This document shows, piece after piece, positions 29,443 to 38,303 of a DNA stretch of 64,000 bases (positions within the stretch are counted from its first letter, which is position 1; every line of letters begins with the position of its first letter). Under the pieces are notes generated by a model, which made no database searches, had not been told where the DNA came from, and was given only the letters and a program-made list of their open reading frames with translations. Source of the DNA: a virus. The position numbers were made by a program, and so were the translations under genes. The stretch spans positions 1 to 64,000 of the IMG/VR virus record IMGVR_UViG_3300032309_001318; one strand, 5' to 3'.

Positions 29443-31182
29443 ATGTCATACTCTTATAAAATACTAAAAGACCATCCAATTGGATTCTGGCAACTAGATG
29501 ACTCTACGGCTACAGCAATAGACATTTCTGGATGCGGTAATAATGGAGTTTATACAGGAAGCCTTCCAAGCCAAACTAAAATAATGCCAATGGTTTCTGG
29601 AGGCCAGTACTCAGCAAAAATTACTTCCTTATCAAAAATAGAGTTTGCAATTATTAATGATTATTACGCACAAGCAGCAGGGGGAGGATTTGGAACGCTA
29701 GACACAGCTGATAATGAATTTACGCTAGAGTGTTGGATTTTACCAAAAATATCTTCTACAAACCTTACTCCAATTTTTATAGATTCTTCTAATGATCTTG
29801 GAATTGCTTGGCAAAACAACAATATTATATTTGTTATTGGCACCGAAACTTTAGAGTACACAGTTCCAGAAACTAATAAGTCTATTTATGTTGTATGCAA
29901 ATATTCAGTAAATTCAGCATCAATATATTTAGACGGGAACTTGGCTATTAGCAAAACAATAACTGGCGTTCCCTTTGAAAATACACAGGTCTTATTAAAG
30001 TCTGGGCCTACACAAAATAGCGCAGACGAGTTTTTAATAGATAATCCAGCAGTGTATAGATACTCTTTATCAGAAAAACAAATTAAAGATCATTACCTAA
30101 GTAATCAAAATACTTTACCAATACAGATTGCGTATCCAGATAATGGAGAAATTTTTAATATTTATGACAATGGAATGAGAACATCATTTACTTATAATTA
30201 TCCAAAAGATAAATCTTGGCAATATTTTTTAACAGAGGATCTTACGCTAGGTAGGTCAGAAGAATATATTCAATTATCTAAGACAGATTTATTAGAAACA
30301 AAAGAAGTTATTTTAAAAGATATTATATCTATGCCTTCTGGTATATCAATGGATTCTTCAAAAATTCAATGGGACGGTAGCTCTGGAATTTCTGTTTATA
30401 CAAGTCTAGACGGAGTGTCTTATGAACAATGCGAAAACGGATATTCAATACCTCAGTACAAGTATTCAGATTTTAACCAACAAAGATTTTTTCATTTAAA
30501 AATAGTAGTTTCTTCAACAGACTCCTCTAGATATATTCCAAAACTTTATTCATTATCAGTAAATTTTTACTCTGAGCAAATAGCTTATTCTAAAAATGGA
30601 GCGTCTTATGTTTATAAAATAGATAACCTAGATTATAGCCTTGGCAAAGAGGCTTATCCAATATTATCAATGAATAAATTAAATGGAGTATTAGTCCCAA
30701 ATAATTCAGGGTTTAAGGTAGATATTCCATATGATACAAATAGCATTGAGTTTTTCTATACCCCAAGCAGTATATTAAAAAGTTTATTAATATCATCTAC
30801 TGGTACGGAATTTAGCTGGGCGGATAGCGGGTCTATATCAAAAACTAATATATCTAAAATATACGTAAATGGTGAAGATAAAACAGCACAATCAAATATA
30901 TCCAATGTATTAAATTCAGGATATTTAAATCATATTGTAATTGTTTTTCAAGCACCCATCTCTGGAGATCTGGTCTTTAATTATAAAAGCACTGGGTCTA
31001 AGAAGGGCTCATATCAGCATATAACCCTATATAGGGATGCTTTAGATCAAAATAAGGCAATAACTCATTACAATTTATATACTGGAAGATCGGTATATAC
31101 CTCTACCGCATCTGCCATGTCGGTGACAGAAAGATCTCCTGAAATATATAATAATGACTGGATTGTTATTCAAAATTCATAA
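29443..31182 (+). CDS. LamG-like (concanavalin A fold) tail/fibre protein (579 aa)
   Basis: The start follows a leaderless promoter. Residues about 10-225 form a LamG domain: HPIGFWQLDDSTATAIDISG, FTLECWILPKISSTN, IYLDGNLAISKTITGVPFEN, and ..DEFLIDNPAVYRYSLSEKQI, the standard opening, core and closing strands. The rest is beta-rich with a second jelly-roll-like part (IQWDGSSGISVYTSLDGVSY..RFFHLKIVVSST). LamG domains bind carbohydrates; such phage proteins are usually adhesins. It lies between the enzyme cassette and the head genes. Confidence 0.8.
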   Translation: MSYSYKILKDHPIGFWQLDDSTATAIDISGCGNNGVYTGSLPSQTKIMPMVSGGQYSAKITSLSKIEFAIINDYYAQAAGGGFGTLDTADNEFTLECWILPKISSTNLTPIFIDSSNDLGIAWQNNNIIFVIGTETLEYTVPETNKSIYVVCKYSVNSASIYLDGNLAISKTITGVPFENTQVLLKSGPTQNSADEFLIDNPAVYRYSLSEKQIKDHYLSNQNTLPIQIAYPDNGEIFNIYDNGMRTSFTYNYPKDKSWQYFLTEDLTLGRSEEYIQLSKTDLLETKEVILKDIISMPSGISMDSSKIQWDGSSGISVYTSLDGVSYEQCENGYSIPQYKYSDFNQQRFFHLKIVVSSTDSSRYIPKLYSLSVNFYSEQIAYSKNGASYVYKIDNLDYSLGKEAYPILSMNKLNGVLVPNNSGFKVDIPYDTNSIEFFYTPSSILKSLLISSTGTEFSWADSGSISKTNISKIYVNGEDKTAQSNISNVLNSGYLNHIVIVFQAPISGDLVFNYKSTGSKKGSYQHITLYRDALDQNKAITHYNLYTGRSVYTSTASAMSVTERSPEIYNNDWIVIQNS

Positions 31183-31185
31183 AGT

Positions 31186-31236
31186 TGTCCACCATAGCGA
31201 CAAAATGTGGACATTAATTAGAAAGAATGGTAAAAT
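31186..31236 (+). promoter_or_regulatory. Late promoter with inverted repeat over the -35, leaderless
   Basis: TGTCCAC (31186-31192) and GTGGACA (31207-31213) are perfect inverted arms 14 bases apart. The right arm contains the -35 TGGACA (31208-31213), followed by 17 bases and TAAAAT (31231-31236). The ATG at 31246 is nine bases on with no ribosome binding site. A repressor on the inverted repeat would block this promoter, which drives the head gene cluster. Confidence 0.65.
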
Positions 31237-31245
31237 TAACATCTA

Positions 31246-31581
31246 ATGGACATTAAAAGAATTAATCAAAAAGTAGTAGAGGAAACTACACTAGGAATTT
31301 ATGTGTGGGAAATGCCAGACGGAAGATGGATTGGCGATGACGATGGAAACTTTTTATCAATAACAGCTAAAAAAGGTAACCGATCAAAGATGGATTTGTT
31401 GGCGAGAGAAGTAAGATCATATGGAATACACGAAGGACAGCCTAAATTTTTATCAGGTAGACGTAAAGTTGACGACGAAGAGTTTCAGCATCAAAAACAA
31501 AGACTAGAATGGGGACTAACACCAGATCCTCTTGACATAGGTGTTTACAAGGATTCATTAAAAAGCGGAGGCAAACAATAA
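31246..31581 (+). CDS. Conserved-type phage protein before portal (111 aa)
   Basis: The product has a beta-like N-terminus (GIYVWEMPDGRWIGDDDGNF, a calcium-like DDD loop) and a charged helical C-terminus with RRKVDDEEFQHQKQRLEWGL. It is first in the head operon. Its position just before the portal is where a terminase small subunit or a packaging accessory may lie, but no HTH or other terminase feature is visible, so I leave it unassigned. Similar small proteins precede portals in some actinophages (from memory). Confidence 0.75.
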   Translation: MDIKRINQKVVEETTLGIYVWEMPDGRWIGDDDGNFLSITAKKGNRSKMDLLAREVRSYGIHEGQPKFLSGRRKVDDEEFQHQKQRLEWGLTPDPLDIGVYKDSLKSGGKQ

Positions 31582-33165
31582 ATGGAGTTCATGAACGAAG
31601 ACCCTAGCGTCTCAGAAACTATTGACATATCAAACTCTGCAGACTGGATAAAGTTTAATAATAAAGAAGTTGTATTAAGTGATGATCCATTTAGCATTGA
31701 AGGCGAAGAGTTAAAGAAAGTTAATGGACTAAGCCCAACATTTCGTAGAAAAATATCTAGAGAGTTTCAAAAGCGTTTTATAGGACAAGAAGGAACTGGA
31801 ACACAACAGAATCTACTACAACAAGCAGTTACTGGATACGCAATGTTTGACCTTGTCCAACCAGTCTATAATCTTGAATATCTTTCAAAAATTTATGAGA
31901 TATCCCCATACAACTACTCAGCAATTAATGCAAAGGTTGCTAACATTGTTGGCCTTGGATACTCTTTTGTAGAAACAAAAAAAGCTAACGATGCTTTAGA
32001 TAATATTACTGATAAAAAACAATTAGAACGTGCTCGACGTAAATTAAATAAACTTCGTCAAGATTTAGATTATTGGCTAGAGGAAACAAATGAAGAAGAA
32101 ACATTTACAGAAACATTAGTAAAAGCTTATACAGATTTAGAGGCTACTGGCAATGGATACATTGAAATTGGAAGAACCGTGTCTGGGAATATTGGGTACA
32201 TCGGACATATACCATCCAAGACAATGCGGGTACGTAGACTTCGTGACGGATTTATACAACTTCTTTATGGCAAGGCAGTATACTTTAGAAACTTTGCAGA
32301 TCAAGAAACTCCTAACCCAATTTCTGGAGCAGAAGATCGTCCAAATGAAGTTATTCATTTAAAGAAATATACGCCAATGAACAATTACTACGGAATCCCA
32401 GATATAATTGCTGCACAAACTGCAATGGCAGGAAATGAATTTTCTGGAAAATATAACTTAGATTATTTTGAAAATAAAGCGGTTCCAAGGTATATAATTA
32501 CAGTAAAGGGTGCAAAGCTTTCACCAGAATCCGAACGTAAACTACTAGAATTTTTCCAAGTTGGGCTAAAGGGTAAAAACCATAGATCACTCTATGTACC
32601 ACTTCCAGCGGATACATCTGACTCTAAAGTTGAATTTAAAATGGAACCTATTGAGGCAAACCCACAGGAGTCTTCATTTAATGTATACAGAAAAGCAAAT
32701 AGAGATGAAATCCTTTTAGCACACAGAGTCCCAGTAAATAAAATTGGAGTTCCAGAAGGAGTCAGCCTAGCTTCAGCAAGAGATGCAGATAAAATGTTTA
32801 AAGAACAAGTTTGTAGGCCAGCTCAAGATATTTTAGAAAAGAAAATAAATAGAATTATTTCTGAAAAAACAGATGCATTAATGCTTAAATTTAATGAATT
32901 GACTTTAACAGACGAAGATACACAATCTAAAATTGATGAAAGATATTTAAGAATGCAGGTGATTACCCCCAATGAAGTTAGAATTAGAAAGGGTATGATA
33001 CCGATGGACGGTGGAGATGAGGTTGTTGATTTGCAGGCACAAGCAGCCGAAATCAAGGCTCAGGCATTAAATACCAGAAATAGAACTCAGGAAAGATCGG
33101 CCAATTCACCAGATAGTTCTGGGGAAGCCAGAAATCCAAAAGGTGAGGGTAGAGTCACAGCTTAA
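31582..33165 (+). CDS. Portal protein (527 aa)
   Basis: GGAGGCAAACAATAA precedes ATG 31582. The sequence has features of the PBSX/HK97-type portal: an YSAINAKVANIVGLGYSF wing segment, a helical pair (KKQLERARRKLNKLRQDLDY), ATGNGYIEIGR, VRRLRDGFIQLLYG, EVIHLKKYTPMNNYYGIPDI (the HL..Y...yYGiP motif), AQTAMAGNEFSGKYNLDYFENKAVPRYII, and a C-terminal helix region with ILLAHRVPVNKIGV. The portal is a 12-fold ring through which DNA is packaged and the tail attached. The C-terminal 60 residues are polar and disordered. Confidence 0.9.
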   Translation: MEFMNEDPSVSETIDISNSADWIKFNNKEVVLSDDPFSIEGEELKKVNGLSPTFRRKISREFQKRFIGQEGTGTQQNLLQQAVTGYAMFDLVQPVYNLEYLSKIYEISPYNYSAINAKVANIVGLGYSFVETKKANDALDNITDKKQLERARRKLNKLRQDLDYWLEETNEEETFTETLVKAYTDLEATGNGYIEIGRTVSGNIGYIGHIPSKTMRVRRLRDGFIQLLYGKAVYFRNFADQETPNPISGAEDRPNEVIHLKKYTPMNNYYGIPDIIAAQTAMAGNEFSGKYNLDYFENKAVPRYIITVKGAKLSPESERKLLEFFQVGLKGKNHRSLYVPLPADTSDSKVEFKMEPIEANPQESSFNVYRKANRDEILLAHRVPVNKIGVPEGVSLASARDADKMFKEQVCRPAQDILEKKINRIISEKTDALMLKFNELTLTDEDTQSKIDERYLRMQVITPNEVRIRKGMIPMDGGDEVVDLQAQAAEIKAQALNTRNRTQERSANSPDSSGEARNPKGEGRVTA

Positions 33166-33170
33166 TTATT

Positions 33171-33194
33171 AGGCAACCATTATTTGCCTTTTTA
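33171..33194 (+). terminator. Short rho-independent terminator
   Basis: AGGCAA (33171-33176) pairs with TTGCCT (33184-33189), loop CCATTAT, then TTTTTAAA. A 6-bp stem is weak, so it probably gives partial termination between portal and protease/scaffold genes. Confidence 0.5.
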
Positions 33195-33219
33195 AATATA
33201 CAAAGATAAAATTGAGCAT

Positions 33220-34530
33220 ATGAATATTGAAAAATCTTATTGGTCCAGCAATGGCGATAATATCAGCCTATCAGTTCCATTCACAAAAGTAAACCGTGAA
33301 AAGAGAACTGTATCTGGTTTTGCCACACTAGACAACCTAGATCAAACAAATGACGTTGTAACCGCAGAAGCAAGTCTAAAAGCATTTGAAGGTTTCCGTG
33401 GAAACATTAGAGAAATGCACGGGTCAAACGCAGTTGGTAAAATGGTTTCATTTAAGCCAGAAACATACTTTGACGCAAAAAGCGGAGAATTTTATAACGG
33501 AGTTTATGTAGATGCATACATTTCTAAAGGTGCACAAGATACATGGGAAAAGGTTTTAGACGGTACTCTTTCAGGATTTTCAATTGGTGGAAAAATTATT
33601 GAGTCTGATAACGAGGTTAATAAATCTACAGGTCAATCAGTTCGTTTTATTAAAAACTATTCTTTACTAGAGCTATCAGTCGTAGATTCTCCAGCAAATG
33701 AACTATGTAACATTATCTCAATTTCCAAAATGAATGGTCAATTAATTTTTAAAGGAATTGCAACAGAAGTTTCAACAGAAAATATTTTTTATTGTGAAGA
33801 AAGCGATTCTGTTTTTATGTCAAAAGAAAAAGAATTTAATTCTCCAATAACTGGTAAGCCAGCAAGTTTAATTGGCTGGGTAGAAAGTAACGATGTAAAC
33901 AAAGCTAAAGAAATAGAAAAGATTCTTGCTTCATTTAAGAAGTCAAGATTAACGTTGCCTGAAACACAAACAATAGCAAAACAGGCAAACGCACAAGGAG
34001 GTAATGAAGTGTCAGAAAACACAGAAACAGTAGCAGTTGAAGAAACTGCTCTAGTAGAAGTTTCAGCACCTGCACAAGATGCAGTAGTTGAAAAAGCTGT
34101 TACAGAAGACGTAGTAGCAGATACTTCTGCCGAAACCGTTGAAAAAGCAGCAGACGTCTCAGAGGTCGTTGTTGATGAACCTGATTTTGCAAAAATGTTA
34201 GGTGATTTAAAAGGCTTTTTCTCAGATACTCTAAGCAAAGCTTCAGAAGCTAATGCTGCACAGGTAACAACTATTAAAGAAACAGTTGAAGCTTTCAGCA
34301 AGAGCGTTGAGACTCAAATCTCAGAGTTGGCAGATAAACACACAGAACTCAGCAAAACAGTTGAGAACATCAAGAGCACGATTGATAATGTAGAAAAGCG
34401 TGTCGACGCAGTAGAATCAGAGACTGCAATTAAGAAGTCCTCAGACCTTGGCGGGTCTCAGGAAGTAGTAATACAAAAATCAAAATGGAACGGTTCTTTC
34501 CTCGGTTCCGTAAACGAACTATTTAAATAA
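33220..34530 (+). CDS. Prohead protease fused to scaffold-like C-terminus (436 aa)
   Basis: Residues about 15-170 resemble the XkdF/HK97 prohead serine protease: RTVSGFATLDNLDQTNDVVT, H67 in MHGSNAVGKM, S121 in GTLSGFSIGG, and LLELSVVDSPANELC, i.e. the His and Ser of the catalytic set with the usual following strand. From about residue 265 the protein becomes acidic and Ala/Val-rich and then coiled coil (TTIKETVEAFSKSVETQISE and on), ending in a basic GSFLGSVNELFK. This is the arrangement of a protease with a built-in scaffold domain that is cleaved off during head maturation. It lies directly before the capsid gene. The ribosome binding site is weak. Confidence 0.85.
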   Translation: MNIEKSYWSSNGDNISLSVPFTKVNREKRTVSGFATLDNLDQTNDVVTAEASLKAFEGFRGNIREMHGSNAVGKMVSFKPETYFDAKSGEFYNGVYVDAYISKGAQDTWEKVLDGTLSGFSIGGKIIESDNEVNKSTGQSVRFIKNYSLLELSVVDSPANELCNIISISKMNGQLIFKGIATEVSTENIFYCEESDSVFMSKEKEFNSPITGKPASLIGWVESNDVNKAKEIEKILASFKKSRLTLPETQTIAKQANAQGGNEVSENTETVAVEETALVEVSAPAQDAVVEKAVTEDVVADTSAETVEKAADVSEVVVDEPDFAKMLGDLKGFFSDTLSKASEANAAQVTTIKETVEAFSKSVETQISELADKHTELSKTVENIKSTIDNVEKRVDAVESETAIKKSSDLGGSQEVVIQKSKWNGSFLGSVNELFK

Positions 34531-34548
34531 AGGGTAGGTGAAATAAAT

Positions 34549-35601
34549 ATGAGCAATGAATTATTAGAAAAGGCAATTGCAACTGGCACAACAGCTACAG
34601 GAACATTTGCTTCAACAACTGGAGGAGAGGGAATTCACACAGGGTCAGAAAATGGCAATGGTGGACTACTTAATCCAGAACAATCAGCTCGATTTCTAGA
34701 CTACATGTTCGATGCAACCGTAATTGGTAAAGTCGCACGTACCGTTAGAATGAAATCTGATACAACTGAAATTGATCGCATGGGAGTAGGCGAAAAGCTT
34801 ATGAAACTTGCGACTGAAGGAGATGACGCAAACAGTGGTAACTCTGCTGTGACATTCTCAAAAATTTCTTTGACAACAAAGAAGTTACGTCTAGATTGGG
34901 AACTTTCAACTGAGTCTCTAGAAGACAATATTGAAGGTGCAGATCTAGAAGATCATATTGCACGTCTGATGGCAACACAGGCTGGTAACGATATTGAAGA
35001 TTTGGTTCTTAACGGAAACACATCTCTATCATCTGATCAACTTTACAAAGCATTTGACGGAACAGTTAAGCTTGCAAAAGCAAACGGTCACGTAGTAGAT
35101 GCTGGTGGAGCCGCAATTACTCGTGCTGTATTTAACAGCGCATTAAAGGCACTTCCACGTAAGTACAAGCAACGTCGTACAGACCTTCGCTTCCTTTCAG
35201 GTTCAAACCTGATTCAGGATTACTTATACGCAACTTCACAAAATATCCAAAACGTTAACCCACAAGATATTGCTTCTGGCATTATCCGTGGTGAGGTAGC
35301 ACCTGTATCTGGCCCAGCTGGATACGTAGCTCCATACGCATTTGGTATTCCAATTGTTGAAGTTCCATTACTAAGCGAGACACAAACTGGCTCATACTCA
35401 GGAGCAACAGGATCACACGGTGACGTCCACTTGACATTCCCAAATAACGTAGTTATTGGTATCAAGCGTGATGTAACTGTATACAGATTCTTCTGGCCAA
35501 AGAAGGACTCAATCGAGTACACAATGTATACTCGTGTTGGTGTTCAAATTGAGCAAGCAGATGCTTGGGTAGTAGTAAAGAACGTTAAGATTGCTTCCTA
35601 A
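34549..35601 (+). CDS. Major capsid protein (350 aa)
   Basis: AGGGTAGGTGAAATAAAT precedes ATG 34549. The order (portal, protease/scaffold, this gene, then connectors) fixes the role. The sequence has an N-terminal arm with QSARFLDYMFDATVIGKVARTVRMKS (E-loop region), KKLRLDWELSTESLEDNIEGADLEDHI (spine helix start), LNGNTSL, KYKQRRTDLRFLSGSNLIQDYL, and a C-terminal NNVVIGIKRDVTVYRFFWPKKDSIEYTMYTRVGVQI that is typical of HK97-fold capsids. It is followed by a strong terminator, which fits the need for high expression. Confidence 0.9.
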   Translation: MSNELLEKAIATGTTATGTFASTTGGEGIHTGSENGNGGLLNPEQSARFLDYMFDATVIGKVARTVRMKSDTTEIDRMGVGEKLMKLATEGDDANSGNSAVTFSKISLTTKKLRLDWELSTESLEDNIEGADLEDHIARLMATQAGNDIEDLVLNGNTSLSSDQLYKAFDGTVKLAKANGHVVDAGGAAITRAVFNSALKALPRKYKQRRTDLRFLSGSNLIQDYLYATSQNIQNVNPQDIASGIIRGEVAPVSGPAGYVAPYAFGIPIVEVPLLSETQTGSYSGATGSHGDVHLTFPNNVVIGIKRDVTVYRFFWPKKDSIEYTMYTRVGVQIEQADAWVVVKNVKIAS

Positions 35602-35621
35602 TTAGGAATTAATCCAAATAG

Positions 35622-35658
35622 AGGCCCCCAATTAATTTTGGGGGCTTCTCATTTTAAT
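35622..35658 (+). terminator. Strong rho-independent terminator after capsid gene
   Basis: GCCCCCAA (35624-35631) pairs with TTGGGGGC (35638-35645), loop TTAATT, followed by TTCTCATTTTAATTT. Confidence 0.85.
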
Positions 35659-35665
35659 TTAGTAA

Positions 35666-35674
35666 TGCTATAAT
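35666..35674 (+). promoter_or_regulatory. Extended -10 promoter element (TGCTATAAT)
   Basis: TGCTATAAT follows the capsid terminator directly and precedes the connector genes; AAGGAGAATAT is the downstream ribosome binding site for 35701. No clear -35. Confidence 0.6.
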
Positions 35675-35700
35675 TAAATAACCTAGACTAAGGAGAATAT

Positions 35701-36096
35701 ATGTCATTTGAGACATTAAAATTAGCTGAACTTAAAAAGGTTGCCGAAGACTTCGGAGTAGACTTAGAAAACTTAAAAAGCAAAACAGACATAATTGCGG
35801 GACTATCAGAAGAAGGTGTAACTTGGGCGGTATACTCAAAAACACTTAAAGATATAGATGATGCAAAAGAAGAGATTGAAGTTTTACCAAGATTTGATGT
35901 AAAGAAAAAACAAAATAAAGACGAAGTTCTTGTAAGAATGGATAGATCTAACCATAGGTACGATACAATGGGATACACGTTTACAAAAGATCATCCTTTT
36001 GCAGCAATGTCAGAAGAGGCAGCTCAAGAAATTTTTGATAAGGAGGAGGGTTTTAGATTAGCCACACCAAAGGAAGCACAAGACTTCTACAACTAA
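35701..36096 (+). CDS. Head protein/head-tail joining accessory (131 aa)
   Basis: AAGGAGAATAT is directly upstream. The N-terminal 40 residues (LKLAELKKVAEDFGVDLENLKSKTDIIAGLSEEGV) form a helix-extended-loop-helix (SAP/HeH-like) motif often found at the start of small head proteins downstream of capsids. The second half ends with YTFTKDHPFAAMSEEAAQEI, a peptide that looks like a short binding motif. It could be a minor capsid, decoration or Rho-N-like protein. Confidence 0.7.
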   Translation: MSFETLKLAELKKVAEDFGVDLENLKSKTDIIAGLSEEGVTWAVYSKTLKDIDDAKEEIEVLPRFDVKKKQNKDEVLVRMDRSNHRYDTMGYTFTKDHPFAAMSEEAAQEIFDKEEGFRLATPKEAQDFYN

Positions 36097-36110
36097 TTTA
36101 AACCTTTAAT

Positions 36111-37097
36111 ATGGCAGAAGTATACATAAATACTAATTCACCAACATCAACTAAAATACTTTTTGGTGGTGAAATTATAAATTCAGACAATGATTACGTT
36201 ATGGCTACAGTTTATGATATTACAGAAGATCCTGCCGTCACACCATTGGTAAATCCAGAAATGCCAGTTCTTTCTATTCAAGCAACAAAAATAGAAACCG
36301 ATAATGGTTCATACAAAATAAACATCCCATATCACTTAACTAATAGAATAAAGAAATTTAAGGTTAATTGGGGATACCAAATAAATAGTCAATCTCAAAG
36401 CCATGCAACCTATGTCGATGTGGTACAGCCGTATTGCAACCTAGCAGAAGCTATTGAAGATCTGGGTTTTGGAACTGATTCATCTGACCCAAACTATAAA
36501 ACGTATCACGAACTAGTAATGGCAGAAAAGTATGCACGTAAAGTAATAGAAAACTATACTGGCCAAAAGTTTTGTCTATACGATGATGTCCAAGTTGCAT
36601 ATGGTTCGGGATCAGATATACTTCCGCTACCATTTAAATTAAACACATTGCATGAATTATATTCAAATGATATTTTATTAGTAGACACTCTTAATGAAAT
36701 AAATAATTGGAATTATTCAACTCAAATAACAGAATCTGGTTTTGGAATAAGAATTAATCGAGCAGACATGCTGGACAATACAGTGTACACAGCAAATGGA
36801 ATGGTTCCACCATCAATCAATGATCATGGCTCTGGAATTTTTATTAAAGACTACAGGTATCGTGTGCAAGGAAGATATGGATGGGACACCGTACCAGACG
36901 ATATTGAAATAGCATGTATAGAGTTAATGAAAGATTATTTTTCTAAAGACTCTATTTGGAGAGCAAAATACGTAAACAATGTTCAGTCATTTGATTGGAA
37001 GTTTGAGTACAATGCAGAGGCATATCGTGGAACAGGAAATGTATACGTAGACCAAATGCTTCTTCCATATGTATTAACTCAATTAATGGTAATCTGA
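36111..37097 (+). CDS. Head-tail connector (adaptor) protein (328 aa)
   Basis: The first 110 residues are a beta domain (TKILFGGEIINSDNDYVMAT). The rest carries the adaptor pattern of HK97 gp6/SPP1 gp15-type proteins: YHELVMAEKYARKVIENYTGQKFCLYDDV, GSGSDILPLPFKLNTLHELY, and later RYGWDTVPDDIEIACIELMKDYFSKDS. It forms a ring under the portal. The N-terminal beta extension is unusual for this group. No strong ribosome binding site; the gene is 14 bases downstream of its neighbour. Confidence 0.8.
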   Translation: MAEVYINTNSPTSTKILFGGEIINSDNDYVMATVYDITEDPAVTPLVNPEMPVLSIQATKIETDNGSYKINIPYHLTNRIKKFKVNWGYQINSQSQSHATYVDVVQPYCNLAEAIEDLGFGTDSSDPNYKTYHELVMAEKYARKVIENYTGQKFCLYDDVQVAYGSGSDILPLPFKLNTLHELYSNDILLVDTLNEINNWNYSTQITESGFGIRINRADMLDNTVYTANGMVPPSINDHGSGIFIKDYRYRVQGRYGWDTVPDDIEIACIELMKDYFSKDSIWRAKYVNNVQSFDWKFEYNAEAYRGTGNVYVDQMLLPYVLTQLMVI

Positions 37098-37525
37098 TGT
37101 TTAGAGTAGTAGATGCTTCGTTTTCTATGCTTATGGATGTCTACAAGCAGTCTGACTCTCAAGACGTATCTACTGGGGCAATCAAAAAAGAGTGGAACTA
37201 TATAAAAACAGTTTCTTGTTATGCAAAAGGCGTTATCAGTAACACAGCCACAGCACGAAGTGGTGATAGGCAAGTTCTTGGAACTAAATACGAAAACGTT
37301 CAAGTTATAGAAGTTAGAACAAACTCAAAGCTATCCATTAGAGAAAAAATCACAAATATTAGAACAGGCAATGGGGAGAATATTTGGACAGAATTAGATT
37401 ATCCAAATGATACCCCAACCGTATTTGAAGTAGTAGGAGTAACCCCAATGACAGATCCATTTGGAGATGTGCTTGCATGGAGTGCCGTACTAAAAAGATC
37501 GGAGAATCAGCAAATTGGAATCTAA
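37097..37525 (+). CDS. Head closure (stopper) protein (142 aa)
   Basis: ATG 37097 overlaps the adaptor stop (TGATG). The sequence is mostly beta (YIKTVSCYAKGVISNTATAR, KYENVQVIEVRTNSKLSIRE, TVFEVVGVTPMTDPFGDVLAW), matching the small beta-barrel stopper between adaptor and tail. Assignment rests on position and size. Confidence 0.75.
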   Translation: MFRVVDASFSMLMDVYKQSDSQDVSTGAIKKEWNYIKTVSCYAKGVISNTATARSGDRQVLGTKYENVQVIEVRTNSKLSIREKITNIRTGNGENIWTELDYPNDTPTVFEVVGVTPMTDPFGDVLAWSAVLKRSENQQIGI

Positions 37526-37529
37526 CGTA

Positions 37530-38303
37530 ATGTTATTACAGGCTGCCTCTGGACTAGAGCGGTTAATGCAGGGTCAACCCAAAGACTCCTTAATTAAAGA
37601 CAGTAATGTAGCGCAAATATCAGCAGCCCTATATTATGAAGCTAATGTTATAGCTAAATTTAGTAACAGCAAAAGATTTAAAAATGCATTTAAGAAAATA
37701 ATCTTTACTCAGATAAATAAAGATTTTGGAGAACATATAGATGCTCAAGCTAGATCAAAGCCAAAATCATTACACCATGTTTATGAGTGGCAAAGGACTG
37801 GAAATAAAAGCGCTAGATTGTTTAAATTAAAAACAATTGATGGCGATGGTATTTCATTTAAGGTAAATTATGAGTTACAGCCATCTAAATCATTTGTCCC
37901 ATCTCCAGAAAATAATAGAAAGCATGTTTTTGTTAATAAAGCGTCCGTGATGGAAGCAGGCATGCCCCTAATAATTGCTCCACGCCATTCTGAGAGGCTA
38001 GTATTTGAATCTAATGGTAGAACAGTCTTTATGCCAATAGGGGCCTCAGTGACCGTTAAAAGGCCAGGAGGACCTAGTGTTAAAAATCAATTTACATTAT
38101 ATTATTCAAGATTCTTTAGTGGTAATTTAGTAAATAACGCTATTAGAAAATCTGGATTTCAACAGATATTTAATTCAGAAATTTCCAAGGCATTAAGAAT
38201 ACCTGCTCCAATTAAAAGAGTTCAATATTCATTCTCTCCAAACTCAATTAGATCTATGGCGGACTCAGCAGTAGAACAATCATTTGGGGGTGCAATAATA
38301 TGA
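37530..38303 (+). CDS. Tail completion/neck protein, gp10-like (257 aa)
   Basis: Starting at ATG 37530 seems best; a TTG at 37515 is equally spaced from a GGAGA and would overlap the previous stop. The fold clues are an alpha-helical N-terminus and TRTGNKSARLFKLKT-type turn, FVPSPENNRKHVFVNKASVMEAGMPLII, and RPGGPSVKNQFTLYYSRFFS. It occupies the slot of HK97 gp10/tail completion proteins, but is longer than most. It overlaps the next gene by 4 bases (ATGA). Confidence 0.7.
   Translation: MLLQAASGLERLMQGQPKDSLIKDSNVAQISAALYYEANVIAKFSNSKRFKNAFKKIIFTQINKDFGEHIDAQARSKPKSLHHVYEWQRTGNKSARLFKLKTIDGDGISFKVNYELQPSKSFVPSPENNRKHVFVNKASVMEAGMPLIIAPRHSERLVFESNGRTVFMPIGASVTVKRPGGPSVKNQFTLYYSRFFSGNLVNNAIRKSGFQQIFNSEISKALRIPAPIKRVQYSFSPNSIRSMADSAVEQSFGGAII

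Noticed and set aside
31246-31581. Terminase small subunit before the portal
   Set aside because: The position is suggestive, but the protein has no HTH and no large subunit follows; the next gene is the portal.
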